A stretch of DNA of 64,000 bases from Ovis canadensis (GCF_042477335.2 NC_091251.1:91713501-91777500), one strand, 5' to 3'; positions 1 through 10,473 are shown, counted from the first letter of the stretch. Program-made: numbers and translations. The notes: generated from the sequence alone by a model not told the origin.

Positions 1-690
1 GATTAAAACCAGTCAGTGCCAGTTATGAGTGCTCTTTAGGGACACCTCCTCACCACCTCTTTTCCAGTTTGAGCGGCAGTGGCTGTAGCAGACAGATGGA
101 AGGTGTACTTAAGGGGAAGGGTTGGAGGGTGGCGGGGGACACATAACATTTAGAGAGCATGGTGAACTCTGTCGTTAATAACCGTGACGTTTCAGACAGG
201 CAGTGAGGAGCAAGTGAAAGGCTTAGTGCAGGGAGATGACATGATTTGGTTTATATTAATACTTTAGGAACATAGCTCTGGCAACGATGGTGTGAAGGCT
301 TTGGGGGGCAAAAGGGAGGCAGGAAACCAAGTTAACTGGGCACTGCAATCACCCAAGGCAGGACGGACTGGGGCCTGAGGAGAAGCAACAGTAGGTAGGG
401 GTATATAGATTCCTGAAATGGAGAGTAAGAGTAGCAGTACCCAAGGGGAGCTTGGCTGTGGGGTGTGAGGAGCAGCGAAGGGGCGAGGATGACTTCCTGG
501 AGCGACAAGCTGGCTGGGTATGCCACAAACCGGGAGCGTGGGTCCAAGGAGGAGGATTAGGTGGTGTGAAGGGCCAAGGAAGGATGGGTTCCTTTTAGGA
601 CCACTTGGGTTTGAGGTGGAGCCACTCAGCTGGGATGGTGAGTGGTAAGGTGGCTAGTAAGCTCTGTCACAGGTCTGGACTAAAGCTAGA
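1..690. other. non-coding left edge, no gene recognised
   Basis: No coding region, RNA gene or young transposon is visible. The purine-rich text at about 190-560 (a run around 'gagatgacatgattt' and later 'gaggatgacttcctgg') looks like an ancient dispersed mammalian repeat that I cannot name. It appears to resume after the BovB insertion. Confidence 0.4.
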
Positions 691-1140
691 GTTTATCGCA
701 TCAGTTTTTCCAGTAGTCCTGTATGGATGTGAGAGTTGGACCATAAAGAAAGCTGAGTGCCGAAGAATTGATGCTTTTGAAGTGTGGTGTTGGAGAAGAC
801 TCTTGAGAGTTCCTTGGACAGCAAGGAGATCAAACCAGTCAATCCTAAAGGAAATCAGTCTTGAATATTCTTTGGAAGGACTGATGCTGAAGCTGAAGCT
901 CCAATACTTGGGCCACCTGATGCGAAGAACCGACTCATGGGAAAAGCCCCTGATGCTGGGAAAGATTCAAGGCAGGAGGAGAAGGGGACAACAGAGGATG
1001 AGATGGTTGGATGGCATCATGACTCAGTGGACATGAGTTTGAGAAAGCTCTAGGAGATGGTGATGGACAGTGAAGCCTGGCATGCTGCAGTCCATGGAGT
1101 CACAAAGAGTCGGACATGACTGAGCGACTGAACTGGACTC
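691..1140 (+). mobile_element. BovB (RTE-clade LINE) 3'-end fragment
   Basis: A 5'-truncated copy of the last part of the BovB open reading frame and its 3' tail. The + frame still reads family-typical segments such as [21 protein letters not shown] and [14 protein letters not shown]. These lie downstream of the reverse transcriptase domain. The copy ends in the usual 3' signature 'gactgagcgactgaactg'. The endonuclease and reverse transcriptase parts are missing, so it cannot move on its own. No clean target-site duplication was found. Confidence 0.93.
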
Positions 1141-1812
1141 AATTGAACCATATTTGAGGTTCTCAAACAGTGTGAGTGAGATCATCCAGGGAGGGCAGGT
1201 GAAGCAATCGGGAGGTGGGCAGGGCACTGACAGGGCTGCTGAGGGAAGAGGAGTCCATGAAAGGGACCAATAAGGACAGGCAGAAAAGTTCGGTCTCATG
1301 GAATCTAATGGCAGGGCGCTTCGGAAGGAGGATGTGCCCCTATTGTTAAGGCTGCAAAGGTTCAGAAAGGTTTTCTCTGAATCAGATACCCACTGAAGCT
1401 GGGAGTAAGACAGTCTTTGGTGACATCAGCAGAAATAGCCTCAGTAGTGTCCTGGGAGCTGATGCCAAACCACAGGAGGTTGGGTGCAGAGGGAGGTGAG
1501 AAAGTGAAAGTTACTATTTTTGACATTTGGGTGAAAGTGTTAAAAACTGTGAAGGGCATGAGATTTCATCCTACTTTCATGCTAATGAGTTATTATTAGC
1601 CTGCCACCATTCATAGATGTTCACGGAAGACATGATACTCTGGGTCAGAAACAAAGGGCTTTGTTATTCAGGTACAGCAGACGGCGTGAAGGTTGTGTTT
1701 TTGTTGCTCCCTCTTGCTCCCCAAGTCTCGTGGGGCGATGGAGATGTGGGTTCAGATAGAGATTATACATGGGTTTGTGTCACAGCTGAGAGAGACCCTA
1801 AGCTTAGGAGTG
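1141..1812. other. non-coding, no gene recognised
   Basis: The stretch holds only short unsupported reading frames. The first 200 bases look like a continuation of the ancient repeat seen before the BovB copy. Nothing else is recognised. Confidence 0.4.
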
Positions 1813-1861
1813 GGTGTGCCTGCTAAGTCGCTTTAGTCCTGTCCGACTCTTTGCAACCCTA
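1813..1861 (-). repeat. short Bov-A-type SINE tail fragment
   Basis: The text 'ctaagtcgctttagtcctg' followed by 'tccgactctttgcaaccc' is the reverse complement of a Bov-A 3' end. It abuts a + strand Bov-tA, so two SINE pieces lie head to head. Confidence 0.75.
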
Positions 1862-2075
1862 GGTGGGCACTGGTGGTAAAGAACCCGCTGCCAGGTAAGG
1901 AGATGTAAGATGTGCAGGTTGGATCCCTGGGTCGGGAAGATCCCCTGGAGGAGGGCATGGCAACCCACTCCAGGATTCTTGCCTGGAGAATCCCGTGGTC
2001 AGAGGAGCCTGGAGGGCTATAGTCCACAGGGTCACAACGAGTCAGACATGACTGAAGCGGCTTAGCATACGTGCT
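1862..2075 (+). mobile_element. Bov-tA SINE
   Basis: A tRNA-Glu-like head ('ggtggtaaagaaccc', B-box-like 'ggttggatccctgggtc') is followed by the Bov-A body ('gcaacccactccaggattc', 'gagtcagacatgactgaag'). This structure is specific to pecoran ruminants. Several substitutions suggest a middle-aged copy. Confidence 0.93.
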
Positions 2076-2589
2076 GCAAAGTTTAGGGTCACTCAGCTGT
2101 GAGGCCACACCCTTTTAAAGGAGGCTGCTAGCAAACCTGTTTAAACTTTGCCCCCGAGGGAGGCATTATTTTTGTTATCCTGGGAGAAAACAAATCTTCC
2201 CTCTCACGTTGAGGGAAAAACTATCTCTGTCTTCCAAGGAGGTTTGCTGTACAAACATCCTTGAAAAGTAGTCTAGAATAAAAGCCTTTACAAGACATAT
2301 GGAAATGCCACGAACTGCCCTCAGGAGAGAAAAGGAGTGATTGGTCAGATGGCTAGTAGGAGATAAGGCTGGGCTTTAGACCTGGCTCAGTCTCATGGAA
2401 TGGGACTGTGCATTGTATTTCCACTCCAAATTAAACCTCTGGAGAGATGTGGATTCAGATGGAGATAAGTGGGGTGGTCAGGTCAACCTCCTCAAACCTC
2501 TTTACTTCAATTTTCCCCTCCTTACATAAGATCCTACCAAATTGCTTACCTCAAGGATTAATAATGTCTGCTATGTAAATGTCATCTTT
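2076..2589. other. non-coding, nothing recognised
   Basis: AT-moderate sequence without a supported reading frame or recognised repeat. Confidence 0.4.
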
Positions 2590-2700
2590 GTTCTTAAATG
2601 GAGACAGTAATAGCCACCTTTCAGGGTTGTTGTCAGAACTGGAAATTAGGCAAAGTACCTAGACCAACACTTTTCAATGAACAGTAATAAAATCATTGCT
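2590..2700 (+). repeat. MIR SINE fragment
   Basis: The 3' half of a MIR is recognisable from 'gttcttaaatggagacagt', 'cagggttgttgtcagaact' and 'caaagtacctagacc'. These correspond to the conserved core and to the LINE-related tail. The copy is heavily diverged, as expected of this pre-placental family. Confidence 0.7.
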
Positions 2701-2717
2701 ATTTTTTATGAAAAGAA

Positions 2718-2966
2718 GTTTTTAATTTTGGTTACTCTGGGTCTTTGTTGCTGCACGCAGGCTTTCTCTAATCGTGGGGATGGGCTTCTGCGTGCAGTGG
2801 CTTCTCTTGTTGCAGAGCGAGGGCTCTAGAGTGTAGATGCAGCAGTTGCGGTACACAGTTTTAGTTGCTCTGAGCCATGTGAGATCTTCCTGGACCAGGA
2901 ATTGAACTGGTGTCCCCTGCATTGCAAGGCAGATTCTTAATCACTGGACCACCAGGGAAGCCCCCT
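2718..2966 (-). mobile_element. CHR-type tRNA-Glu SINE
   Basis: This is a minus-strand cetartiodactyl CHR-type SINE. Its tRNA-like head reads in reverse as 'ggaccaccagggaagcccc' at the right end, with 'ccaggaattgaactggtgtc' as the B-box region. The body shows repeated 'gttgctgcacgcaggctt'-type text. CHR SINEs are older than Bov-tA, consistent with the divergence here. Confidence 0.85.
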
Positions 2967-3394
2967 TACTATTTGTTTTGAAAAATCTCATCTAATAGGT
3001 GTGATCAGAATAAGGACACATGTAGTGTCAGTGATATATTAAGGGAAAGCCTAACAAATGTTCCACTCTTGATTAAGAAATGATTCTTTATCTGGGAGGG
3101 TTACTGGAGCAGAGGTCGCTAGGACAGTGACCTAGCCAGACAGTTCAGCATCGACTTTGGTAATTGATGGGACACCATTGAGAAGTCAGATAGCACTCAC
3201 CTCTCATCTCTAAGTGCCTTGGACATTCCAGGAGATGGGCTTATCACAGGTTAAGCTTTGATTTCCTCCAGGTTGGGAGTCCCAGCCTGTCAACTATCAG
3301 GAGCATTAAATCCAACTTTTTTAGGGTACCTAGCAAAGAAAGCAGCCCAGCTGGGAACACCCACCTGTCCCTTGTGAGAGGGGCAGTGGACATG
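2967..3394. other. non-coding, nothing recognised
   Basis: No gene, repeat or unusual base composition was recognised. Confidence 0.4.
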
Positions 3395-3575
3395 GCAGCC
3401 CTAGGTGTCAGTTTGATCACTCAAATTCTGGCTCAGCTGGCCTTTATGAGTTGAGGCAAGTGTCTTAGCCTCTCTCAGTCTCAGCTGCCTGAAAAGAAGG
3501 CACAAAGTGGACTTTGTCTTGCAGAGACCCTTAGAGGTAAAAATGTATTGAGTACCCCACTAGATCCTGTAATAT
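3395..3575 (+). repeat. MIR SINE fragment
   Basis: The MIR core is suggested by 'caaattctggctcagctgg', 'gaggcaagtgtcttagcctc' and 'tctcagctgcctgaaaaga'. The 3' tail is eroded. Confidence 0.65.
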
Positions 3576-3585
3576 AATAGCTCAC

Positions 3586-3945
3586 TGTCTTAGTCAGTTT
3601 GGGTTTGCATAACAAATTACCATAGACTGAGTGGTTTAAAAACAAATTTATTTCTCACTGTCCTGGAGATAGAGAAGATTAAGATACTGGCAGAGCCCGT
3701 GCTTGGTAAGGACCCACTTCCTGGTTTCTAGACGGCCGTCTCTGTGTATCTTCACGTGGCGGAGGGCAAACCCTTTCCTGTCATTTCCTGTAAGGACATG
3801 GAGCCCATCGTGAGGGCTGTGTCCTCATGCCCTAATTCCATCCCAAAGGCTCCATCTCCCAACACCATTACAGTGAGCATTAGGGTTTCAACAGATGAAT
3901 TTTGGGGTTGGGGGCTGGGTAGCCACAAACATTCAGTACATAGCA
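3586..3945 (+). mobile_element. MaLR-type (MLT1-like) solo LTR
   Basis: The stretch opens with TGTCTTAGTCAG and closes with 'cattcagtacatagca', the TG...CA ends of a MaLR LTR. Inside are family landmarks: 'cataacaaattaccataga', 'tttatttctcactgtcctgg', 'cttcctggtttctagacgg' and 'caacagatgaattttgggg'. No internal sequence is attached, so it is a solo LTR. These ERVL-related elements are ancient in placental mammals. A 149-residue open frame across it is accidental. Confidence 0.88.
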
Positions 3946-4108
3946 CTCATCTAATTTGGACAAAATACAATACAATGTTGACATTATCTCCATTTAAATT
4001 CCTTTTTCTTAGCCTCCACCACCCACCTCAGCTCTATGCATTCATCCCCCTTCCTGTCTATGTAATCCGCTTAGCAGAACAGGTGATTCAATCTAAAGTT
4101 CTAAATCA

Positions 4109-4322
4109 AGAGTTGGTAAATGATCTGTGGATCAAAACCACTGGCTATTTTTGTAAATCAAGTTTCATTGGAACAGCCATGCTTATTTGTTGACTTGTTG
4201 TCTCTGCTGGTTTTCATGCAACAGTGGCAGAATTCAATAGCTTTGACAGAAATTGTATGACTCAGAAAGCTTAAAATATTTACTATCAGGCTCTTTATAG
4301 AAAAAGCTTGGCAACCCTATGC
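4109..4322. repeat. ancient non-autonomous hAT-type DNA transposon
   Basis: The landmarks are 'gttggtaaatgatctgtgg', 'tttcattggaacagccatgc' and, at the right end, 'aaaatatttactatcaggc' with 'agaaaaagcttggcaaccc'. The two ends are imperfect inverted repeats. I recognise the dispersed mammalian family but not its exact subfamily name. Confidence 0.7.
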
Positions 4323-4404
4323 TAATGACTGATAACAGCTCATGCCAGTTATGAATTTATTGCCTTGTACCTCCTAATTTACCGGTCAGTACTTGCTCTG
4401 GATA

Positions 4405-4622
4405 ATTCCCAGGTGACCCTAGGGGTAAAGAACCTGCCTGCCAGTGCACGAGACATAAGGGATGCGGGTTCGATGCCTGGGTCAGGAAGATCCCTGGAGA
4501 AGGGCATGGCAACCCACTCCAGTATTCTCACCTGGAGAATCCCATGGACAGAGGAACCTGGGGGGCTACAGTTCACAGGGTCACACATAGTTCGACATGA
4601 CTGAAGTGACTTAACACACACG
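4405..4622 (+). mobile_element. Bov-tA SINE
   Basis: The tRNA-like head ('gggtaaagaacctgcctgcc', 'gcgggttcgatgcctgggtc') is joined to a Bov-A body ending 'gacatgactgaagtgactta' and a short CA-rich tail. The first few bases of the head are degraded. Confidence 0.92.
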
Positions 4623-5133
4623 CACGGTGCTAAGGTTTCTAGTAGAGGGAGCTGCAGGTCCTTGCAAGGGGAAGACAGCGTCTCTCCCTGGTTCCTGTGT
4701 GTTGCGCCTTTTACTTTTTCTTTCTTCTGCTCCATAGTGAGCAGTTTAGGTGTGTGGGACTGTCCGGTGCACCCCCCACCCCCAACTCCAGCTACATACT
4801 CAGGACAGCCTCTTGGCAACCTTGCAGCCCCGGCTCGAGCCTGGGGACCACCGTCCATGCCTTCCTGAGGCGGACACCGGCGACAATTGTTTCCCATTCA
4901 TCCAGCAACTGCAAAGCACCTCTGCCCCAAACTTCTTTGCCCCAAACCAGTGGGCTGCAGCCACACCCTGTCCAGGGCAGTCTGAGCCCCAACTTTGAGG
5001 AAGGGGCTCCCCTTCCAAGTTGTCTTTCCTTGAGGATTCCCCTCAGCCTTAGGGAACCTTCAAGCATTTGCTTTATATCTTCATACTTGCTCTCTTTTCA
5101 TAGCTTAGTACCTCTTCATATTCAGCTTCCCCG
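4623..5133. other. moderately GC-rich non-coding stretch
   Basis: Overlapping short frames on both strands are an effect of base composition. I see no codon pattern, splice sites or repeat family. Confidence 0.4.
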
Positions 5134-5475
5134 TTAAATTACTGTGTGGACTTCCCTGATAGCTCAGTTGGTAAGGAATCTACCTGCAATGCAGGAGACC
5201 CTGGTTCGATTCCTGGATCAGGCAGATCCGATGGAGAAGGGATAGGCCACCCACTCCAGTATTCTTGGGCTTCCCTTGTGGCTCAGCTGGGAAAGAATCT
5301 GCCTGCAATGTGGGAGACCTGGGTTTGATCCCTGGGTTGGGAAGATCCCCTGGAGAAGGGAAAGGCTACCCACTCTAGTATTCTGGCCTGGAGAATTTCA
5401 TGGACTGTATAGGACATGGAGCCACAGAGTCGGACACGACTGAGTGACTTTCACTTTCACTTTAAATTACTGTGT
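5134..5475 (+). mobile_element. Bov-tA3-like SINE with two tRNA-like units and target-site duplication
   Basis: The element (5148-5461) has two successive tRNA-Glu-like heads, the second starting near 5268 ('gggcttcccttgtggctcag'). One Bov-A unit follows, with a 'tttcactttcac' tail. It is flanked by a perfect 14-bp target-site duplication TTAAATTACTGTGT (5134-5147 and 5462-5475). The intact duplication shows a complete retroposition event. A second copy of the same architecture lies at 38657. Confidence 0.93.
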
Positions 5476-5739
5476 AGTTTCTATCTCCTGATTAGACACA
5501 GAGCAATATGCAGTTTCAAAAGGAATCATTCCTAGTTCTTGAGATGAAAGCCTTAAGAAGAAATTTGTCACACAAACTAGCAGGTAAAGGTTTATGTTTA
5601 ACATTTTATGTTAAACATAATTATGTTAAACATAAATATGTTTTATTTCATACTCCATTGAAATAATATATGTTTATCAGAATGGGAAATTAGAAATACA
5701 GAAAATAGGAAAGAAAAAAAAATTACCTGAAGATAAACT
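5476..5739. repeat. AT-rich stretch with palindromic TTATGTTAAACATAA repeats
   Basis: Between 5591 and 5640 the words TTATGTTTAACAT, TTATGTTAAACATAA and TTATGTTAAACATAAA follow one another. Each is nearly self-complementary, so the stretch is both directly and inversely repeated. The rest is A-rich and unremarkable. Confidence 0.7.
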
Positions 5740-6280
5740 ACCTGGAGCCTGCCAGCTCAGTTACACAGCCTTCTGTGTAGGCAGCAGGGACTTAGAAGCT
5801 GTGGGAGGACCAGTCCAGGTCTATTTCTGCTCACAGCTGCTTAAAGCATGGTGCATAGTAGACCCTCCTGATCAATGCATCAGCAAAAGGGAACAGGGTA
5901 TAATTGGTGCTACTTTGCCCACCGTATGTCCCATGAAACTGGCCTTGTCACAGTATTTTGAGCTATTAGGCCACTTGGATGAATCTTTAGATTTAAGTAT
6001 CTTACTTAAGCAGATGATGCTCATGTTTGAGGACTGTCCTGTGGGACAGGAGAGCCCAAGCTGGAGGTGTATCATGGAGGTGTATCAGCAAGGAGATCTA
6101 GAGGGAGCCTTACAATTAATCTAGTGGGGTTTTTCCCTTATTCCCAAAAAGGCCACATCTCATTCCATTTTGTATGATACTGGACAAGTGGCCTCAGTAC
6201 TCAGTACAGCCAGATCCTGGGGGTCCCCTGGGCATTTTGACTGTGAAACATTTAAGGGTCTGCTCAAAAGAGGGGCCCTT
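5740..6280 (+). pseudogene. unidentified coding-like segment, possible retrocopy remnant
   Basis: A frame from 5801 to 6124 gives 107 residues with coding-like composition, including LSQYFELLGHLDESLDLS and LMFEDCPVGQESPSW. No splice sites border it and the downstream sequence has stops in all frames. A decayed intronless copy of a host gene, or a decayed retroelement gene, would fit. I do not recognise the protein. No 5' start context, intact 3' end or poly(A) tail is evident. A CHR SINE inserted right behind it. Confidence 0.35.
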
Positions 6281-6442
6281 GGGACTTCCCTGGTGGTCCA
6301 GTGGCTAAGACTCCACACTTCCAATGCAGAGGGCCCTGGGTTCGGTCCCTGGTGGGGGAATTAGATCCCACATACCACAACTAAGAGTTTACATGCTGCA
6401 GCTAAGACCCAGAACAACCAGATAAATACGTAAAAATAATTT
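6281..6442 (+). mobile_element. CHR-type tRNA-Glu SINE
   Basis: The head reads 'gggacttccctggtggtcca', then 'ggttcggtccctggtgggg' as the B-box, then 'agatcccacataccacaac' and an A-rich end. It is a shortened + strand copy. Confidence 0.85.
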
Positions 6443-6699
6443 TTTTACGAAGAGGAGCTGTTGCTCAGGACCCAGACTTGTCTTCAGTCCCTGCCTCTCT
6501 TGCTGGGTCATCTGTCTCAAGCCACCTGCCTGCTCAGTGCTTCAGGCCGCTTCTGTTTTCAGAGGGATTGCTCTGTGTAGCTCCTGTTCCCACAGCCCTC
6601 TCCTCAGACTATCTGGCAACACACACTCACACGTACACACACTCCTTTTTTTAAAAAGGGGAAATTCTAACACTGAACATTGTGCATCATTGTTTTGTA
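6443..6699. other. non-coding, short CA-rich tract
   Basis: Only a short degenerate CA-rich run (about 6618-6643) is notable. Confidence 0.4.
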
Positions 6700-7726
6700 G
6701 TCGCTCAGTCGTGTCCAACTCTTTGCAACCCCATGGACTGCAGGGAGCATGCACTGCCAGGCTTCCCTGCCCTTCACCATCTCCCGGAGCTCGCTTAAAC
6801 TCATGTCCATTGAGTCGGTGATGCCATCCAACCATTTCATCCTCTGTTATCCCCTTCTCCTCCTGCCTTCAATCTCTCCCAGCATTGGGGTCTTTTCCAA
6901 TAAGTCATCTCTTCACATTAGGTAGCCAAAGTATTAGAGCTTCAGTTTTAGCATCAGTCCTTCCAATGAATATTCAGGACTGCTTTCCTTTAGAGTTAAC
7001 TGGTTTGATCCCCTTGCTGTCCAAGGAACTCTCAAGAGTCTTCTCCAACACCACAATTCAAAAGCATCAGTTCTTCAGTGCTCAGCCTTATTTATGGTTC
7101 AACTCTCACATCTGTGCGTGACTACTGGAAAAACCACAGCTTTGACTATATGGACCTTTGTCGGCAAAGTGATGTCTCTGCTTTCTAACATGCTGTCTAG
7201 GTTTGTCATAGCTTTTCTTCCAAGGAGCAAGCATCTTTTAATTTCATGACTGCAATCACCATCTGCAATGATTTTGGAACCCAAGAAAATAAAATCTGCC
7301 ACTGTTTCCATTTTTTCCCCATATCTATTTGCCATGAAGTGATGGAACCAGATGCCATGATCTTAGTTTTTTGAATGTTGAGTTTTAAGCCAACTTTTTC
7401 ACTCTCCTCTTTCACCTTCATTAAAAGGCTCTTTAGTTCTTCTTCGCTTTCTGCCATTAGGATGGTGTCATCTGCATATCTGAAGTTGCTGATGCTTCGC
7501 CTGGCAAACTTTCTTCCATCTTGAGCTTCATCCAGCCCAGCAGTTTGCATGATATACTCTGCATGTAAGTTAAATAAGCAGGGTGACAACATAGAGCTTT
7601 GACATACTCCTTTCCCAATTTTGAACCAGTCTGTTGTCCCATGTCCAGTTTCAACTGTTGCTTCTTGAGCTGCATCCAGGTTTCTCAGGAGGCAGGTCAG
7701 GTGGTCTGGTATTCCCATCTCTTTAT
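6700..7726 (-). mobile_element. BovB LINE, 3' kilobase
   Basis: A minus-strand, 5'-truncated BovB copy spanning the end of the reverse transcriptase domain and the whole downstream region. The broken reading frame still shows RYADDTILMAESEEELKS, carrying the catalytic YADD box of reverse transcriptase, and [18 protein letters not shown]. Frameshifts and stops interrupt it (for example between the pieces ending near 7335 and 7206). No upstream endonuclease remains. Confidence 0.94.
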
Positions 7727-8079
7727 AGCAGTGGAACCCTATTGTCATGGAGTGAATAATGGGGGAGATTACTGTAAATCAATCACATGCTTGCTGGTGG
7801 AAGGAGAGAGACTGCTGGAAGAGCATCCAGTCAGGCAGGAGATGGCCTTGGCCTTGACTAAGGCAGCTGTGAGGGCAGAGAGAATAGAAAAATGATAAAA
7901 ATATTTATGAGAGAATCACAAATTGGTGAGTGATTAGGTGTGGGATCAAAACTCTTAGGAGGCTGGCTTAGGCAACTGGATGTGCCAGGGTAGTACCATC
8001 TACTGGGATGGAAGTACCATCTGCAGGAGGAAGCGGAAGATTTGGGCAAAGATGACGAGTTCCTCTTTGGACCTGTTTA
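7727..8079. other. non-coding, possible ancient repeat
   Basis: The purine-rich text resembles the unnamed ancient repeat at the window's left edge ('ggcagctgtgagggcagaga'). No gene is supported. Confidence 0.35.
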
Positions 8080-8497
8080 GAGAGTTGGACTGTGAAGAAG
8101 GCTGAGCGCCGAAGAACTGATGCTTTTGAACTGTGGTGTTGGAGAAGACTCCTGAGAGTCCCTTGGACTGCTAGGAGATCCAACCAATCCATTCTGAAGG
8201 AGATCAGCCCTGGGATTTCTTTGGAGGGAATGATGCTAAAGCTGAAGCTCCAGTACTTTGGCCACCTCATGCAAAGAGTTGACTCACTGGAAAAGACTCT
8301 GATGCTGGAAGGGATTGGGGGCAGGAGGAGAAGGGGACGACAGAGGATGAGATGGCTGGATGGCATCACGGACTAGATGGACGTGAGTCTGAGTGAACTC
8401 CGGGAGATGGTGATGGACAGGGAGGCCTGGCATGCTGCGGTTCATGGGGTCGCAAAGAGTCGGACACGACTGAGTGACTGAACTGAACTGAACTGAA
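8080..8497 (+). mobile_element. BovB LINE 3'-end fragment
   Basis: The same 3' segment as at 691, less diverged. It reads [20 protein letters not shown] and [17 protein letters not shown], and ends in the tandem 'gaactgaactgaactgaa' characteristic of the BovB 3' end. It lies between two minus-strand BovB pieces. Confidence 0.95.
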
Positions 8498-8539
8498 TGG
8501 CCATAACCATGGGTGTCTAACTCATTGGTTGAGAGCTTG

Positions 8540-8785
8540 AGCTTCTGAGTCCACAAACCTGGGCTCAAATCCCAGCTTGTCCGTGTCCTGGCTGTGTGAT
8601 CCTGGGAGAGCTAGTCCACCTCTCTGAACTGCCCTTTGTTCACCATAAAGTATAGTAGTGTCTCTCTTATAAGGTTGTTGCTGAGAATTAAATAAGAGAG
8701 AATATGTTCAGCGCATAGCACAGTGTTCCCATGTGGCTGGCACATGGTAAACACTCCATAAATAGAATATCGTTATTATTATTGC
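8540..8785 (+). repeat. MIR SINE, nearly full length
   Basis: Most of the MIR consensus can be followed: 'cctgggctcaaatcccagct', 'ctggctgtgtgatcctggg', 'aaggttgttgctgagaatta' and 'ggcacatggtaaacactcc'. It is the best preserved MIR of the window. Confidence 0.88.
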
Positions 8786-9239
8786 TAAATTTGAATGAAA
8801 TGATGAGCAAGTCCAAGCGTTTTTTGGCTAATGTCCTTTATGTCTGTAAGTCATGTCTTTAGCTTGAATTTCAGTTCCTCTCTCCATTTGGAAATGTTGC
8901 CCGCTACTCATTTCGCCTTTTGTTCCTGGAGATTAGGGGCTTTCCCTGATCCTCAGCTCTTTAATAGAGCTGAATGGCCGTCAGCATTGTTTTGTTTACT
9001 GAAGGCAAATTTTGAGAAGGGAACTCAATGCTCGCTTCACACTGTGGCCTCCAGGTGGCGCCCTTCCTCCGCTCATCTGCTGGTGGTTCTCATGCTATCC
9101 TCAAAAGTGAGAAAATCAGGACGGAAAACAGCAAACCCAATCCCTAAAGCCCAGAGGAACGTTAAATTGAGGGACAATCCTACAGAAGAACTTGCAGGAA
9201 GGATCTTCCTCCTTTTGGCCGTAGGAATTGACAGTCCGT
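8786..9239. other. unique non-coding stretch with CTCF-like motif
   Basis: A 174-residue open frame crosses this stretch but runs into the BovB behind it and shows no family signal. The only notable feature is the CTCF-like site at 9045. Confidence 0.5.
9045..9063 (+). promoter_or_regulatory. CTCF-like binding motif
   Basis: TGGCCTCCAGGTGGCGCCC matches the CTCF core TGGCCACCAGGGGGCGC at all but two positions. CTCF is the zinc-finger architectural protein that anchors chromatin loops. The motif lies in apparently unique sequence between a MIR and a BovB fragment. Occupancy cannot be judged from sequence. Confidence 0.6.
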
Positions 9240-9570
9240 TCTGTCGCTCAGTCGTGTCCGACTCTTTGCGACCCCTTGGACTGCAGCAGGCCAGGCTTCC
9301 CTGTCCATCACCAGCGCCGGAAACTTGCTCAAACTCATGTCCATCCAGTCAGTGATGCCATCCAACTATCTCATCCTCTGTCGTCCCCTTCTCTGCCTGC
9401 TTTTAGTCTTTCCCAGCATCAGAGTCTGTTCCAGTGAGTCAGTTCTTCGCATCAGGTGGCCAAAGTGTTGGAGTTTTAGCTTCAGCATCAGTCCTTCCAA
9501 TGAATATTCAGGGTTAGTTTCCTTTAGAATTGACTAGTTTGATCTCCTGGCAGTCCAAGGGACTCTCAGT
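9240..9570 (-). mobile_element. BovB LINE 3'-end fragment
   Basis: The sequence begins with 'gtcgctcagtcgtgtccgac', the reverse complement of the BovB 3' end. It can be followed to a scrambled edge with a repeated 'cagtccaag' word near 9553-9592. Only the last third of a kilobase is present. Confidence 0.92.
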
Positions 9571-9868
9571 CCAAAGAATTCCTTGCAGTCCAAGAAACTG
9601 ACATGTACTTACAATTCTCTCATCAGGCCATGCTGTTTCATACTTCGGCGTTTGCCTCTGCATGTAGCCTTTGCCAGAAATGCTTGTTTCATGCCCCTTA
9701 GCCCTACACATTTCTTCTTGTCTAGCAAAACGCAGCTCAGATGGCTCCTCCTCAGTGACACCTTGCATGATTGGCCCTTCAGTCTGGGTTGGACACCCCT
9801 CCTCTGGGCTTTCTTCATACCCTGAGTGCTGTGTTTGAATGGAGCTACATTTTTTTCTCCAAGGGGGT

Positions 9869-10468
9869 AAGAATGATTTTCTTTTCAATGGAATATTACT
9901 CAGCCATTAAAAAGAATGCATTTGAATCAGTTCTAATGAGGTGGATGAAACTGGAGCCTATTATACAGAGTGAAGTAAGTCAGAAAGAAAGACACCCATA
10001 CAGTATACTAACGTATATATATGGAATTTAGAAAGATGGTAATGATGACTCTATACGCGAGACAGCAAAAGAGACACAGATGTAAAGAATAGTCTTTTGG
10101 ACTCTGTGGGAGAAGGCGAGGGTGGGATGATTTGAGAGAATAGCATTGAAACATGTATATTATCATATGTGAAACAGATCTCCAGTCCAGGTTTGATGCA
10201 TGAGACAGGGTGCTCAAGGGCTGGTACACTGGGATGACCCTGAGGAATGGGATGGAGTGGGAGGTGGGAGAGGGATTCAGGATGGGGAACACATGTACAC
10301 CCATGGCTGATTCATGTCGGTATATGGCAAAAATCACTACAATATTGTAAAGTAATTAGCCTCCAATTAAAATAAATAAATTCATTTTTAAAAAAGAAAA
10401 AAAGTAAGCAAGGTGAAAGAAAAAATATAATTTCTTCTAGATTAAAAAAGAAAGAATGATTTTCTTTT
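9869..10468 (+). mobile_element. 5'-truncated L1 with target-site duplication and probable 3' transduction
   Basis: The L1 body starts at 9886 with 'caatggaatattactcagcc', the end of ORF2, and runs through the 3' UTR. A perfect 17-bp target-site duplication AAGAATGATTTTCTTTT flanks it (9869-9885 and 10452-10468). There are two A-rich tails: the first near 10389-10404, the second near 10443-10453. About 38 bases of non-L1-looking sequence lie between them ('taagcaaggtgaaag...'). That is the hallmark of readthrough past the first poly(A) signal, a 3' transduction. Divergence suggests a ruminant-age copy. Confidence 0.88.
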
Positions 10469-10473
10469 TTCTT

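Noticed and set aside
1862..2075. tRNA genes in the many tRNA-like heads
   Set aside because: The tRNA-Glu-like parts belong to Bov-tA or CHR SINEs. They cannot form complete cloverleafs and are fused to SINE bodies.
4379..4897. 172-residue minus-strand frame
   Set aside because: Its second half is reversed Bov-tA sequence and the first half is not conserved-looking.
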